Assembly (NCBI GenBank): GCA_009829735.1
Contig: CM020618.1
Span: forward strand, 12,506,568 to 12,570,567
DNA length: 64,000 nucleotides
Source of the DNA: Pyropia yezoensis
Taxonomy: Eukaryota > Rhodophyta > Bangiophyceae > Bangiales > Bangiaceae
Direction of reading: 5' to 3'
In this document: positions 41,001 through 51,751 of the stretch, piece after piece
Position numbering within the stretch: position 1 is the stretch's first letter
How the letters are laid out: each line of letters begins with the position of its first letter
Position numbers and translations under genes: made by a program
Notes under the pieces: model-generated
Told to the model about the DNA's origin: nothing
Seen by the model: the letters and a program-made list of their open reading frames with translations, nothing else
Database searches by the model: none

Positions 41001-42434
41001 GCACCGCCCCCCTCCCCCCGGTCGTGCAGTCAGTGCGTCGACGTCACTGCCGCGGCAGTCGCCGCCGCCATCGCCGTCGCGTCCGCCGCCCCTGCCGCCA
41101 AGGGCACTGGGGGGGCAGAGGACGCAAGTCAAGGGCGTTTGGGTCTGTTGTCTTGGTCGAGTCGTGTGATCTGGGCTGTCTACATTGAATCGTCCAATGA
41201 GCACAGCCTGGGTCACCGACGAGCTCTGGCGGGAAGAAAGGAGTGGCTGAGATCGCCTGAAGACAAAACAGGTGCTGTGAGTGACCTGCGCCTGGGACTG
41301 GCCGAACGTATGAACCATGTAGCCGGCGTGCCGTTGAAGATCCGCCACCACACCCCGTTCCAACAACATCCACTGCGGAGGCGGATGTCCGGCCGGCCTC
41401 GGGAGGAAAAACACAATCTAAGAGAAGCTACCGACCACTCACGCCCTACGGGGCCCCGCCTTGTTTCTCTTTGTTCCCTATCGAACACTCCTGGCCACCC
41501 AACGGACGAGCCCAGGGGCGCCAGGTGGCGGCGGTTTGTATCTGTGTGCGGTACCTCACGCCTTGCCGGTGATTGCAGCCAGTCTCGAACCCCCAGATTG
41601 GGTGCACGCAAAAACTTTTTCGCCCTGGACGCCGCCCCGCTGCGGGCCGCCGCCAACCTCACATTGCGTGGCTGGCCTGTCTGGGCTGGGTGCGGCTCGG
41701 TCCGGGTGGCAAGGTGGATGTGATCGATCGGCGTTGGACGGCGTTTTACAGCGCCTGGTCCGCGCCGCACCAGTGGGGAGGGGTGACCTGCCCCCCCGGC
41801 CTATCGCAGAAGGGGTGAGCCCCGGCCGCCTGGGGGCACCCAGGCGGGCAATGTGGACGCCGCCAACGGCAACGCCCCGCGGCCGCGTCTGCAGCGACGC
41901 GCCCCCCGCGGCAGGGCGTGGGTTGAGGGGGGGGGGGGTGGGCGAGGGCCGGCTTCTGCCACCGCCAAGGCACCGTGGCGGCCGTGTCCCAGGCAGAGGC
42001 TTCGCGGGGGGTGGGCGCGCTTCCGGGCGTCCCCCGCGGCGCCCCCGTGCGCACGTGTGCGACTGGCGGCGGCACGCGCCTTTGCCCGCCCCCCCCCCCC
42101 GCGCTCCCGCGTCTGGCCCACCGCGCACCGTGCACACGCCCGCGCGCAGGGTGGCGCGGCGCCGATCGTGGCGTCGGCGGCGGCTCGCGTGGCAGACGGC
42201 GTGCGCGCGCGCCGCGCGGCCGGCTCCCCGCACGTCGCCCTTCGCAGGCGGTGGTCGACGACCACGGTTCCCTTCCACCCCCCCCCCCTGCTGCCCTCTG
42301 CCGCTCCCCTTTGCCGCTTCCCTTTCCCCCCCCCCCCCCTCTTCCCCCCCCCCCCTTCCACTTTGTCACTGTTGTCTGGGCCACCCGGCTTCTGCGCGCG
42401 TACCCCCCCCTTCCCCTCGCGCTGATCGGTGGTC
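38047..42434. other. 4.4-kb region without a firm gene
   Basis: It contains a perfect 11-bp hairpin at 38295-38320, a pyrimidine-rich stretch (about 39000-39950), and an Ala-rich plus-strand reading (40110-40440, ending TPAVD) with a possible donor near 40377. It also holds a short tandem repeat of about 38 bp at 40475-40555 (GCCTTGCGTGT words) and another plausible Ala/Pro-rich reading at 40756-41000. The last two could be exons of one gene, but no junction or domain supports it. A poly-pyrimidine tract (42280-42420) precedes the Gln-rich gene. Confidence 0.35.
38295..38320 (+). terminator. Perfect hairpin downstream of the SAP gene
   Basis: TGGTGCACCCC, loop CTTT, then its exact complement. 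It lies 250 bases after the SAP gene stop. It could be a transcript-end structure, or only a chance or mobile-element palindrome. Eukaryotic Pol II genes seldom end this way, so the type is tentative. Confidence 0.25.
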
Positions 42435-43590
42435 ATGCGCCTGCCGTCCCCTCTGGCACACGGCACGGCGGTCGGGGGGGGCGTTAAGCCGCCCGTTGCC
42501 ACCGGCGTGCCACCCCGCCGCGGCGGTGGCGGGGGCGGTGGCGTCGGCGGGCCGGCAGCTCTACCAGTCGGACCGCCGCTGCTCCTCCTCCCCGGCGGGG
42601 GTGGTGGCACGGGCGGGGGCGGTGGCGGCGGCAGTGGCGGCGGTAGTGGCGGTGGCGGTGGCGGTGACGGCGGTGGCGGCGGGGTAGGCGGTGCCGGGCT
42701 GCAGCTGCCACCGCCGCCACAGCCCCACCGGCTACCGTCGGTGGCGGCAGTGACGTCTGCAGCGGCGGCGGGCGGCGGCGACGCGCTGCAGCCGGCAGCG
42801 CCTCCTGGGGGGATGGGCAGAGGGGCGGGCGCCCCCCTCCCTGGGGGGCCGGGCGGGCCCGCTGGCAGGGGCGGCGCCGGTGCCGGCCCGCCCGGCACCC
42901 CCTCGCCGTTGCCATCCCACGGGATGATGGAGCAGCTGGGCGCTCACCATCCTTCTATCATCCACGCGCAGACGTTGCTCGACATGCGCACCGGCCGATA
43001 CGGCGGCCACCCCGGGGTGCCCGGCGGTGGCGGCGGGGTTCCTGGTGCGCCGGGTGGCGGCGGACCCCTGGCCGGAATGGTGGGCCACCCCCACCCGGGG
43101 GGGGGCGGCGCGGCGGGCCCCCTTGGTGACCCGGCGCGCGCCAACCACCTGGCCATGATGGCTCAGCATCAGCCCCACCTGATGTACTTCCAGCACCAGC
43201 AGGCGGCCGCCGCGCAGGCGCAGGCGCAGGCACAAGTACAGGCGCAGGCGCAGGCGCAGGCGCAAGCACAGGCGCAGGCGCAGGCGCATCATGCACAGGC
43301 GCAGGCACAGGCTCAAGCGCAAGCACAGGCGCTCGCCATCCAACAGCAGCAGCAGAAGCAAGCCACGGAAGCTCAGCAGCAGCAGGCGGACGCGGCGCAA
43401 GTACAGGCAGTCGCGGCTGCTCAAGCTCAGCAGCACCACCACCAGCAACAGGCCGCAGCAGCAACGCAGCATCAGCAGTCGGCCGTGGCTGCTGCGCAAC
43501 AACAACAGCAGGTGCAGCAGCAGCAGCAACGGCAGCAGCAGCAACAGCAGCAACAGCAGCAACAGCAGCAACAGCAGCAGCAGCAGCAGC

Positions 43591-43642
<52 letters not shown>

Positions 43643-45200
43643 GCAACAACAGCACGCGCACGCTCACGTGGCGCAACAAGACCATGCAGCACAGCAACGA
43701 GCGGCTGTGGCAGCGGCCGTGGCGGCGGGGGTCCCCGTCGAGCAACATCACCACAGCGGCCTTTCGCACCCCCTCCTCGGGGGCCATCCCAGCAGTAGCC
43801 ACGCCCATCTCGATGTGGGGCAAAGGTCGCAACGGGGAGGCGGCGGCCTTGGTGGCCTTGCCGACACGCCGGGCGGCAGCGCGGCGCCCGGCAGCCGCGT
43901 CGGCCTGCCGCTTGGCTACCCAACCCATCTTGCCGGCATGCCCCCTGGCGGAGACCCATCCTCGGCCATACCACGCGATTATGCGGCGGCCGCGGTGGCT
44001 GCAGCGGCCGCAGCCGCGGGCTACCCTTACGGCATGTCGAGCGCCATGGGATCCTACCCGTACGGCATGATCCCCGGCTATGGCCCGCACGACCCAGCCG
44101 CCATGGCCGCCGCCGCCGCCGCTGCGCAAAGCCACCCTGGTGTGCACCCGCACCACCCCTTTGTGGCGGCGTGGTCAACGTATGCAGCCGCAGCCGCCGC
44201 GGGTTACCCAATGGGGCCGGGCGGGCACCCGTACTACCAGATGCACCCCGCGGCTGCGGCTGCCCCGGCGGCAGCGGCAGCGCCAATTGTTCCAACCACA
44301 CCCTCGGCGGCGCCAATCGTTTCGGCCACGCCCTCGGCTTCGCCAATCGTTCCGGTCTTGCCCTCGTCGGCGGCGGGGGTGGGGCCGGGAGAGGGGGTGA
44401 TGGGGGGAGGGAGAGGTGGCGGAACGGCCTCGCGTGGCGGCCACAGAGGGAACGCGTCAGACGGGCGGGGGAAGAGTGGCAGTGGCGGCGGTAACGGTGG
44501 TGGCGAGAGTGGCCTCCCCGCTACGCGTGCGCTGATGACGGCCGCCGGGGCGGCCAAACTCCGCGCCCGCACGCCCTCCCCGCCTGTCCCTCCCGAGGGA
44601 ACTGCCGCATCTATCTCCCCACAGCCGACGCCTGCCAAGAAGCCGCGCATCTCATCGGTGGCTGGCCGGGGCGGCTCAACCTCCCGCTCTCGTTCCGTGT
44701 CGCGCCCGTGGCGCACGCCGGGAGGGGCGGCTGCTTCTCCCGCGGTGCTTGTGTCAGCCCCTTTGGCGACCCCTGGGGGACGCTCTGACGGCAACGACCT
44801 ACCTTCCGGTGGTGCGGAGTATCGAGTTGGCGCGCACGGGGACCCGCCGCTGCCGAGTCGGCCAGTGCCGTCGACGCCAGTCGGCAGCGATTCGCGCCGT
44901 GACCGGGGACCGGGGGGGGGTTCGCGTGGCGGGGGACCGCGGCCGCATGCCGCGTTGCCGGGAGGCGGTGGTGGTGGCAGCGGCGTCGGCGGCGGCGGCG
45001 GTCCGGCCGGAACGGCCGCCGCCGCGGCAGCGTTGGCCGCCCGCACCTCCTCCCCACGCTCCAACCGCACACACACAACGACGACAACGTCCTCTGCTGC
45101 GGCGAGGGAGGCTACTGCCGCGTCGGCGGCGGCTACTGGAGGCGGGGGGGGCGGTGGCGCAAAGAGTGGTGGTGGGGGCACTGAAGGCGTCGGAGGGGGG
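42435..45200 (+). CDS. Gln-rich low-complexity protein; probably the N-terminal part of the next gene
   Basis: The ORF starts at ATG 42435 and stays open to 45845 in this frame, but after the poly-G run at 45195-45207 it reads against the aminotransferase frame and becomes implausible. The useful part has about 920 residues: Gly-rich, then MMEQLGAHHPSIIHAQTLLDM, then a (QA) repeat (43208-43340). A poly-Gln region follows (about 43500-43660, including 17 pure CAA codons at 43590-43640), with His-rich, Ala/Tyr-rich (GYPYGMSSAMGSYPYGMIPGYG) and Ser/Arg-rich parts carrying basic NLS-like PAKKPRISS. Such composition is typical of transcription or RNA-granule proteins. A one-base change in the G run would join it to the frame of the next feature. 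I favour one gene with a run-length error or polymorphism, but an intron is possible. Confidence 0.55.
43208..43660 (+). repeat. Gln-Ala and poly-Gln coding repeats
   Basis: A CAGGCG/CAGGCA repeat (Gln-Ala) is followed by mixed CAG/CAA Gln codons and a pure run of 17 CAA codons at 43590-43640. The switch from mixed to pure CAA suggests recent slippage expansion. Confidence 0.85.
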
Positions 45201-45283
45201 GGGGGGGCGGCGTCGGCAGGAGCATTGATGTTGCGGTTGCTGCAGTTGCTGCAGTTGCTGGCGCCAGTGGAGGTGTCGGCGGC

Positions 45284-45332
<49 letters not shown>

Positions 45333-47659
45333 GCGGTGGCGGTGGCGGCGGCGGCGGCGGCGGAGGTGGCGGTGTCATCATTGATGGCGGGGGGAGCGGC
45401 GGTGTCATCATTGGTGGCGGGGGGAGCGGCGGTGGTGGATCGTCGGCGCGTCCACCTGCGACAGGTGTGGCGCCCAAGGTGCGGCCACCAGCCAGCGGCA
45501 GCCGCGGTTCTCGTCCGCCCGTCCGTGGGGGTGCTCCCCCCGCCACCGGCTATGCAGCAGCGGGGGCGCATGCAAAGCACGCTACGGTCGCGCAAGCCCC
45601 TGCCGCTGTTCCGCCCTTTGTGGTGCGCCCGACGGAGCGGCTGGCTTTTGTCAGCGGTCACTATGTGCCTGTGTCGGACGCGTCCGTGTCCATTTTTGAC
45701 CTGGGCTTCACGGCGGCCGCTGCCTTGTCAGAGGATGTTTCTATCCTTGGTGGCCGTCCTGTGCTGCTCGTCGCCCACTTGGAACTTCTTGCTGCTAATG
45801 CGGCGCAACTGGGCCTTCCTCTTCCCCTTGAGCTTGACGTGCTGAGGGACGTCTGCCTACAGCTGACGGCCCACAATGGGGACACCCGCGCAATGCTCCA
45901 CGTGCAGCTGACGTTTGGGGTATCCCCCGGGGGGCCCCAGCTGCCCGACCCACCGGCGAGCCTCCACGCGACGGTGGTCATCCATACCACCGTGCGACCA
46001 CCTCTGGACCCGACCCGCTTCACCAGGGGGGTGGCTTTGCTGGCGCACGATTCATTGCACGCGGCCATGTCTGGGGGAGGGGGCGGGGGTGGGCTCGAGG
46101 GGGCCGGCGGCGGAGTTGGAGGTGTAGGTGGGCGCTCCAAGGGGAATGGTGGAGGGCCCCCTACGCTGCTGTCCCCTTCAACGGGCGACCGGGGAGTTGT
46201 GCCGTCATTGGGTCACCTGCCGGGGTCTGGCAATGGGGGACCCGGTGCGACTCCGATGGGGGGGTCTGGCGATGGCAGCGGCAACGCAGGCAATGCGGCG
46301 GGGGCCGCCACCGCTGGATTGTCCAATGGAAAGGGAAGCAGCAGCGGAAGCAGCGGCAGCGGCAGTGGCAGTGGCAGTGGCAGTGACAGCGGCAGTGGCA
46401 GCGGCAGCGGCGGTGGCAGCGGCAGCGGCAGCGGAACAGGGAGGGGCAGCGACGTCGACCGGCCGCGGCCTAGGCCACGAGCGGGAGGCGAGGGGGGCGC
46501 AGGGCCCAGATTACAGGCCGACCCGGCTTCTGGTGCCGCTGCTGATGGCTCTGGCGGTGGTGACAGTGGTGGCGGTGGCGGTGGGGGGGGCAGGGTAGGA
46601 CCGGTGGGTGGCGCGAGCGGGGGGTGCGTCCGTTCCCCTGCAGCGGCCACCGCCACCCCCACTGCGACGGGAGGCGGCGCCGGCGGTGGCCCGGGAGTGG
46701 CCACTGCAGGCAATGGCAGGGGGGTTGGCGGCAGTGGCGGCGGCGGTGGCGGCGGCGGTGGTGTCGGCGGTGATGGTGACCGGGAACGTGGTCGGGAACG
46801 GGAACGCGACCGCGCCCGGGAACGCGTTCGGGAACTGGACCGAGAGCGGCAGCGGGAGCGTCGAGACCGCGACCGAGAAGCTGACCGTGGCGGCCGCGCG
46901 ACGGCGGCGGCCGTCGCGGCTGCTGCTGCGGCCGCCGCCGCAGCAGATGCAGACGGAAGCCACGACTCGGACCACGGCGGTGGCGGGATGGGCGTTGGCA
47001 GCCTGGGCGGCCTTGCTGGTGGTCCTGCTGACGTCGGCGGCGGCGGCGGTGGTGGTGGTGGTGGTGGTGGCGGGCGGGGCGTATCGCCCAGTCGGGAGGC
47101 AAGTGCCGCTGCTGCCAGAGCCGCCAGCACCGCCGCCAATGCCCTCCACTGCATCGCGGGGGTTCCTTCTCTTGCCGATGTGCTGGCGCTCCGTGCCGCC
47201 CGTGCCGGTGGCTTTGACGACGCCGTCCTTGTGGACCGCACGTCTGCCGAGGTGAGCGGCACGACGCGGGGAAACGTGTTTTGCGTGAAGTTTGGGGTTA
47301 TATACACGACACCGCTCTCTGGCAGCGCCCGCGCGGGCGTCATGCGGCGGTGCATCTTTGCGTGGGCGACGGCCGCGGGGCTGGCTGTGCGGGAGGTGCC
47401 GCTGACCAAGCCCTTCCTCCGCACCGCCGCCGAGGTGTTTGTGACGACCACGGCCGACGAGGTGGTGGGCGTCCGCCAGATTGATGACGCTCGCATTGGA
47501 GGGCGGTCGGCGCCCATGCCGGGGCCCGTCACCCGGCGGGTCATGGCGTTGGCCGTGACGAAGATTGAGGAGTCGGCGGGGATCCGCCATGAGAAGCGGG
47601 CGCTCCTTGCTGAGCTCCTCGCTGCGTCGCCGGCCGCGGTCCACGGGGGGCTCACTTAA
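45185..47659 (+). CDS. Class IV aminotransferase-like protein split by a low-complexity insert; likely pseudo-enzyme
   Basis: The frame is open from 45185 with no ATG before the fold, supporting fusion to the Gln-rich ORF. The first half of a BCAT/class IV fold is at 45600-46080 (FVSGHYVPVSDASVSIFDLGFT, RPVLLVAHLELLAANAAQLGLPLP, HVQLTFGVSPGG). The second half is at 47150-47620 (SLADVLALRAARAGGFDDAVLVD, GNVFCVKFGVIYTTPL, LRTAAEVFVTTTADEVVGVRQIDD, GPVTRRVMALA). About 350 residues of Gly/Ser and RE/RD repeats separate them. In E. coli IlvE the catalytic Lys sits six residues before the Leu of the NYL block. The same place here reads CIAGVPSL, with Ile and no Lys nearby. The Glu that contacts the PLP ring (SEGAGEN in IlvE) is Gly (VSGTTRGN). 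PLP chemistry is therefore doubtful. It may have become a binding or regulatory domain. The alignment is by eye. Confidence 0.7.
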
Positions 47660-48156
47660 GTGGCTGAGAATGGGAAAGGGGTTGGAGGGGGGGGGAGGGG
47701 GCACGGGGCAGGACACAGTTGCCGCTCTCGACGCTCGTGGTGAGTTGTGGAGAAAGGTGAGTGGAGAGTGGGGAGTCGGGGGGGGGGGGGGGGGTGGGGG
47801 GCTTGGGTCACCCTGGCTGGCAAGGTGCGCCGCATTGAGTGGTTCGTCTCTTTTTTTTGGGATGCTATCGTATGTGTCTGGGTTGACTCTACATGCTTTT
47901 TTGTTGTTATTGCTTTTGTTGCCGTGTGGCTCTTTGATGGCGTGTGTACCCGTCCTGCACCCAGATGAACACGACCTCATCACGCCCAGTTAAGAGGGCC
48001 TGTTTGCGGTCATCTGGCTTGGTGCCCCCGTGAAGCAGAGCGAAGCACAGACGATAAAGAAAAACAACAATATTGAACTCACGAACAATCATTCAAAAAT
48101 TGGATGCCCATAAATTTAGAAGAAAATTATATATAAAACTTAGTGGCCTGCACAGG
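47660..48156. other. 3' flank of the aminotransferase-like gene with an AT-rich island
   Basis: No gene. A G run (47780-47801) is followed by an unusually AT-rich patch (48050-48145) that probably holds poly-A signals or old transposon sequence. Confidence 0.5.
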
Positions 48157-48158
48157 TA

Positions 48159-48356
48159 CAGTCTTTCTCCATTGCTGTGACACCCTTTCTTGGGCACGGT
48201 TTCTAGTAACCAATGCAGGTCGACCGACCTCTTCGGTGCGATCAACGCATGTGTCAGCATTCGAACGTTGTCACAGACCAATCAGAGCGCGGAATCAAGG
48301 TACAATCCTTGGGCTTACGGTCGCCACACAGGGTGCCCAACAATGGAGAAAGACTG
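48159..48356 (+). mobile_element. 198-bp Tc1/mariner-type MITE, copy 1
   Basis: The ends CAGTCTTTCTCCATTG and its complement form 16-bp TIRs, flanked by TA on both sides (48157-48158 and 48357-48358). It is about 95% identical to the reverse complement of 54741-54938 and exactly the same length. It has no coding capacity. Confidence 0.88.
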
Positions 48357-48406
48357 TACGTACTGCAAGGCATGTGGAAAGCATGACGGTGCGATCAAAA
48401 GCGATG

Positions 48407-48488
48407 TGCGCCTTCCGGGATCTCCAGCTCCATCGAACCCGGGTCTCGTGCGTGGCAAGCACGTATTCTACCACTAGACCAAAGGTGC
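48407..48488 (-). tRNA. tRNA-Gly(GCC) with an 11-nt insertion in the T loop
   Basis: On the minus strand from 48488: acceptor GCACCTT, then TGGTCTAGTGGTAGAATA as in plant tRNA-Gly, an anticodon arm CGTGC / loop TTGCCAC / GCACG giving anticodon GCC, and T stem CCGGG paired with CCCGG. The T loop (48420-48437) has 18 nt instead of 7, so about 11 extra bases follow TTCGAT. The 3' acceptor strand AAGGCGC pairs at six of seven positions (an A-C mismatch at pair 3-70), with discriminator A. Total length is 82 nt, which becomes 71 without the insertion, as expected for tRNA-Gly. Red algal nuclear tRNAs are known to carry short ectopic introns, which supports a real gene. The mismatch leaves a pseudogene possible. 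Confidence 0.72.
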
Positions 48489-49184
48489 AGACGATTTGTT
48501 GACACATGTGTCTCGGTTGACAACCAGACTAAGACAGACGTATACGTTCTCTTGTACATTTTGTGAGCACCCCCCATCTTCATCCCCTTCCAGCCCCCCG
48601 GTCTGGTGCTGCTGTCCCCCTCCCCGCGCTGACGGCATCGCATCGGCCCGCTGGTGCGACGTTACGCAGCCCGCTGGCGCTCGCCGGGCCTGTCACCTGC
48701 AGCTGTGACTGTTCAACTGAAAGCGTCCCCCCTCCTTCCCACTCTGTATGTCACCGTCCGCTGTGGCCGTCGGCGGCGCCCCTCTTCACCGCCACCCCGC
48801 CCACGGCCGCCGCCGCGTGGCTTGGGCTGGTGCACGCCGGCACCAGAGCGGCAGGACGGATCTCGCCATTGGGCTCGGTGGCGGTGTCGCGTGCATGCTG
48901 TGCCACGTCGTCCCCCTTACGAACCCCATCCCCCCTCGTGAGCCCAGGGGCAACACTGCCCGGAGCGCCCCGATCCCCGCCCCCTGAATACAACTCCTCC
49001 GCCCATGCGGGGGCCCGCAGACATCCGAACCCCGGCGTCTCTGCTGGTGTGCAGGCGCAACAGACCGGTGACCGTTTGTGGACGCTCTCTTCGTGCCTCC
49101 GTGGCCTCTTTGTTGCTGGCCCCCCAGGGGAGTAGGAGGGCAAAGAAAAAAATTAGAAAAAATACAGAGTGTATACAGTAATTC
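48489..49184. other. Intergenic, no gene supported
   Basis: ORFs of 130-190 residues on both strands overlap, with no known domain. Confidence 0.4.
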
Positions 49185-49762
49185 TCACACCTTCACCCGC
49201 GGCGACGTGTCCCGCGCCACGTGCAGCGTGCGCGCGTGTCCTTCAGGGTATTGGATTGCCGCCACGGTGGCCCCGCCGTGGCGCGGTTCCGATGCAGCAT
49301 CGCTAGCGGGGGACACCCCCCCCCCCGTCGCCGAGAGCTCCCGCGCCCCGCTGTGCCAATCGACGCCGCGTCCCGCGGGCCGGCTGGCGTGGCGCGAGGG
49401 AGAGAGCCGCGGCGGCCCGCCGCCGCCTCAGCACTCCACCCAACGGCCGGCAGACGCGTGGGCGAGGATCATCCACCCATGAGGGGCGGCGACGGCCGCA
49501 CGTGGCCAGAGGTGACGATGCACCCACCACGTTATGCGGAGCTGTGCTCCCCCCCCCCCCCCCCCCCCCCGCCCCCCGTGCGCGCACGTCCGTTGCTCAG
49601 GCCGCCCCTCGGCTGCCCTGAGGGCGCACGCTCCTGAGGGCGCCACGTGCGTTGCCTGGTGGGGCGGTCCCCGCGGTACCTGCCCCCCACGACAGTGCTG
49701 CTTTCGGAACAGCACGTCGACCGCAGCCGCCGCGGCTGTGGTGGCCTCGGCTGCGTCAAGGC
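49185..49762 (-). CDS. Partial multi-exon gene of unknown product
   Basis: Two pieces look coding on the minus strand. One is an exon ending at 49680 (EATTAAAAAVDVLFRKQHCRGGQ, donor GTACCG). The other is a last exon reading DWHSGARELSATGGGV, then SPASDAASEPRHGGATVAAI, then QYPEGHARTLHVARDTSPRV, to the stop at 49185-49187. The most pyrimidine-rich acceptor (before 49383) does not keep the phase with this donor, so a further exon in between or a different acceptor is needed. The N-terminal part was not found. No family is recognised, so this is only a pointer to a gene. Confidence 0.35.
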
Positions 49763-50067
49763 AAGTAGGGGCCCATGCCGCCCGTGCGACGGCCGGTGCT
49801 GTCAGCAGACGGGGGCACCGCGGGCAGCGCTAGGTGGAGGTGGTGTGACAGGCTCAGAAGAGTGGAAGCGGGAGTGCTCAGGGGAGCAAGGGGGGTGTGC
49901 GTTGTTTTGCTGTGCAAACGACGGACGCCCACGCGCTTAGGTGCGGCCCGGGGCGGGGCGACCGCGGGCACAGTCGTTGAGCCGAGGCCATACTCCCTGC
50001 CCACGTGCGGCTTGGCGGCCTTTGCGCGTGGCCACCAGTCTGTTGGGGAAGCCGCCTGTCTGTGGGT

Positions 50068-50137
50068 TTGTCGCACCCGGGCGGAGAGGCAGCTGCCTGG
50101 CTTCGGGGCTGTCACACCCGGGCGGAGAGGCAGCCTC
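50068..50137 (+). repeat. Two-unit direct repeat (about 41 bp apart)
   Basis: TCGCACCCGGGCGGAGAGGC (50069) recurs as TCACACCCGGGCGGAGAGGC (50110). It lies just upstream of the start of the four-helix membrane protein gene and may be part of its promoter. Confidence 0.6.
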
Positions 50138-50173
50138 CATTGGACACGGCCGGGGGTTTGTCGGGCGGCGACC

Positions 50174-50929
50174 ATGGCGTTTGGACGCACCAAGGCAGTA
50201 CAGCTCTACCTGGTGCTGCTGGTGTTGAGTTTGACGGTCATGTGCGTTTCTGGTTGATGCGGGCTGTGTCGGGATGACGTGTGAGGAGGTGGATGCGAGT
50301 AGAGCTGACCATGAATGTGCATCGGCGGACATGTCTGCTTTGTTCGTTTTGCGGATGGCTCGACATCCCCCCCTCCCCACCCCCCACCTCACCGCGCCTA
50401 CCCCTGCGCACAACGACCTCGTATGGAGCGTTCACGCAGGGGCAACGCTGCAGAGTTTTGTTCCATGCAGTCCTCGGTGCAAGGGGTGGGCTCCCGCAAG
50501 TGCACGGACCGCACCAACGTGCTCATTGCCGTTGGGGTGCTGTCCAGCCTGGGCTGCTTGGTCATCCTGGGCCTACGCACCATTGGCCGGGAGGGGGTGC
50601 ACCACGCAGAGCTGGTCACCACAGCAGTGCTGCTCGTGCTGTGGGCGGCCGCCGCAGGCATCGTGTCGTCCCCCCGCTCGTCGCTCATCGAGGGAGATAC
50701 CGTACTGTTTTACTCGACGCCCGCCTTTTTTGCTGCCTGGGGCGCCCTCCTGTGTGTTACGGCCTTGGTTGCGGGGGCGGCGGCTGACGCGGGCTACCTC
50801 CCCGCCACCGAGGGGCCGCTGGCGCCTCTGCCACCGCCGCTGGCACCGTCTCGGTGGGATCCCGCCCCCGCGGCGGGGGATGCCAAGGGAAGCACCGACG
50901 GGGGGCAGGCCGGCGACGCGGCTGTGTAG
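50174..50929 (+). CDS. Four-helix (MARVEL/tetraspan-like) membrane protein, two exons
   Basis: Exon 1 is 50174-50241, starting in an ideal context (ACCATGG). The intron runs 50242-50439, from donor GTGCGT to acceptor TTCACGCAG with an upstream pyrimidine tract. Exon 2 is 50440-50929, and the phases agree. The 185-residue product has four hydrophobic helices at about residues 8-23, 48-68, 79-98 and 111-136. The first loop carries two Cys (C30, C44), and a hydrophilic Pro/Gly-rich tail ends GGQAGDAAV. This layout fits MARVEL or CASP-like tetraspan proteins, which organise membrane domains, but no signature sequence is strong enough to name a family. Splitting TM1 from TM2 by an intron is seen directly in the sequence. 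Confidence 0.7.
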
Positions 50930-51751
50930 GCGGGCGCCGTCGGTGGCGGGGAGGAAGTGGGCATCAGCCGCCGCCCCAACCAGCGTGTAGGTGGGCGCCG
51001 TCGCGGGTGGCTACAGCAGAGGTGGTAAACGCGTCGAGGCCGCTGCGGAAGAGCAGGGGGTCCGTGGCATGGGGAGGGAGCGGGCACCGCCACCGGCGCA
51101 GCATATGGCGATGATGATGACGTCTCGTGCGCCGATGACGGTTCTTAAATACCCTCTCCCTCTCCGTGTGACGAAAGTGTTTGATCCGACGCAACTTCAA
51201 TGCAAGGACACGCTCAATCTGCATGCAAATTCCTGTTGGTGGCTCACAAGAGTCTCCTGGAGGACACCACCTCCGCACCTTACCTTACCCTCCATGTCTC
51301 CCTTCCCCCCCGCCCCCTGGTCTCTCGACCATCAGGGGCGCTCCAAAGGGCCGACACCTGCTGTGTAATCACGCGCGGGCCAGGCAAGGATCTACCTCGC
51401 CCCGCCCTCCTCCCACAGTCCCTAGCCTCTCTCGCGGCTCTTCAACCGCAGGCCCAGCAGTAAGGAGCATCACCCATCAGGGGTCCTCTACTGACCCCCC
51501 TCCCCGCCCGACAGAACCCGCTCCGGCCCCGACAGGATCCCAACTTGGCGCATCCTCCGTGTGGCAACGTCGGTCCCCTTGACAAGCGCGGCCAGCCATT
51601 GGGATGACTCAGACAGGCAGCGCTGCCGATCGCCGACCGCCGAGCGCCAACCGCCGTTGACACACCGGCTCTGTCTCACCTTTGCCCCTCCCCCCCCCTC
51701 GTGCCGTCTCTCTCCGACGCAGTCATCAATGCCTGCCACAGGATTGGTGTC
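50930..51751. other. Convergent intergenic region, no gene
   Basis: Short ORFs only. It lies between the stops of the membrane protein gene (+) and the methyltransferase gene (-). Confidence 0.5.

Noticed and set aside
41583-41605. Possible tRNA on the minus strand (GGGGGTTCGAGAC)
   Set aside because: No matching anticodon arm or acceptor stem could be drawn around the T-arm-like word.
51178-51240. Possible small RNA or riboswitch near an AT-richer patch
   Set aside because: No conserved fold or known consensus could be recognised.
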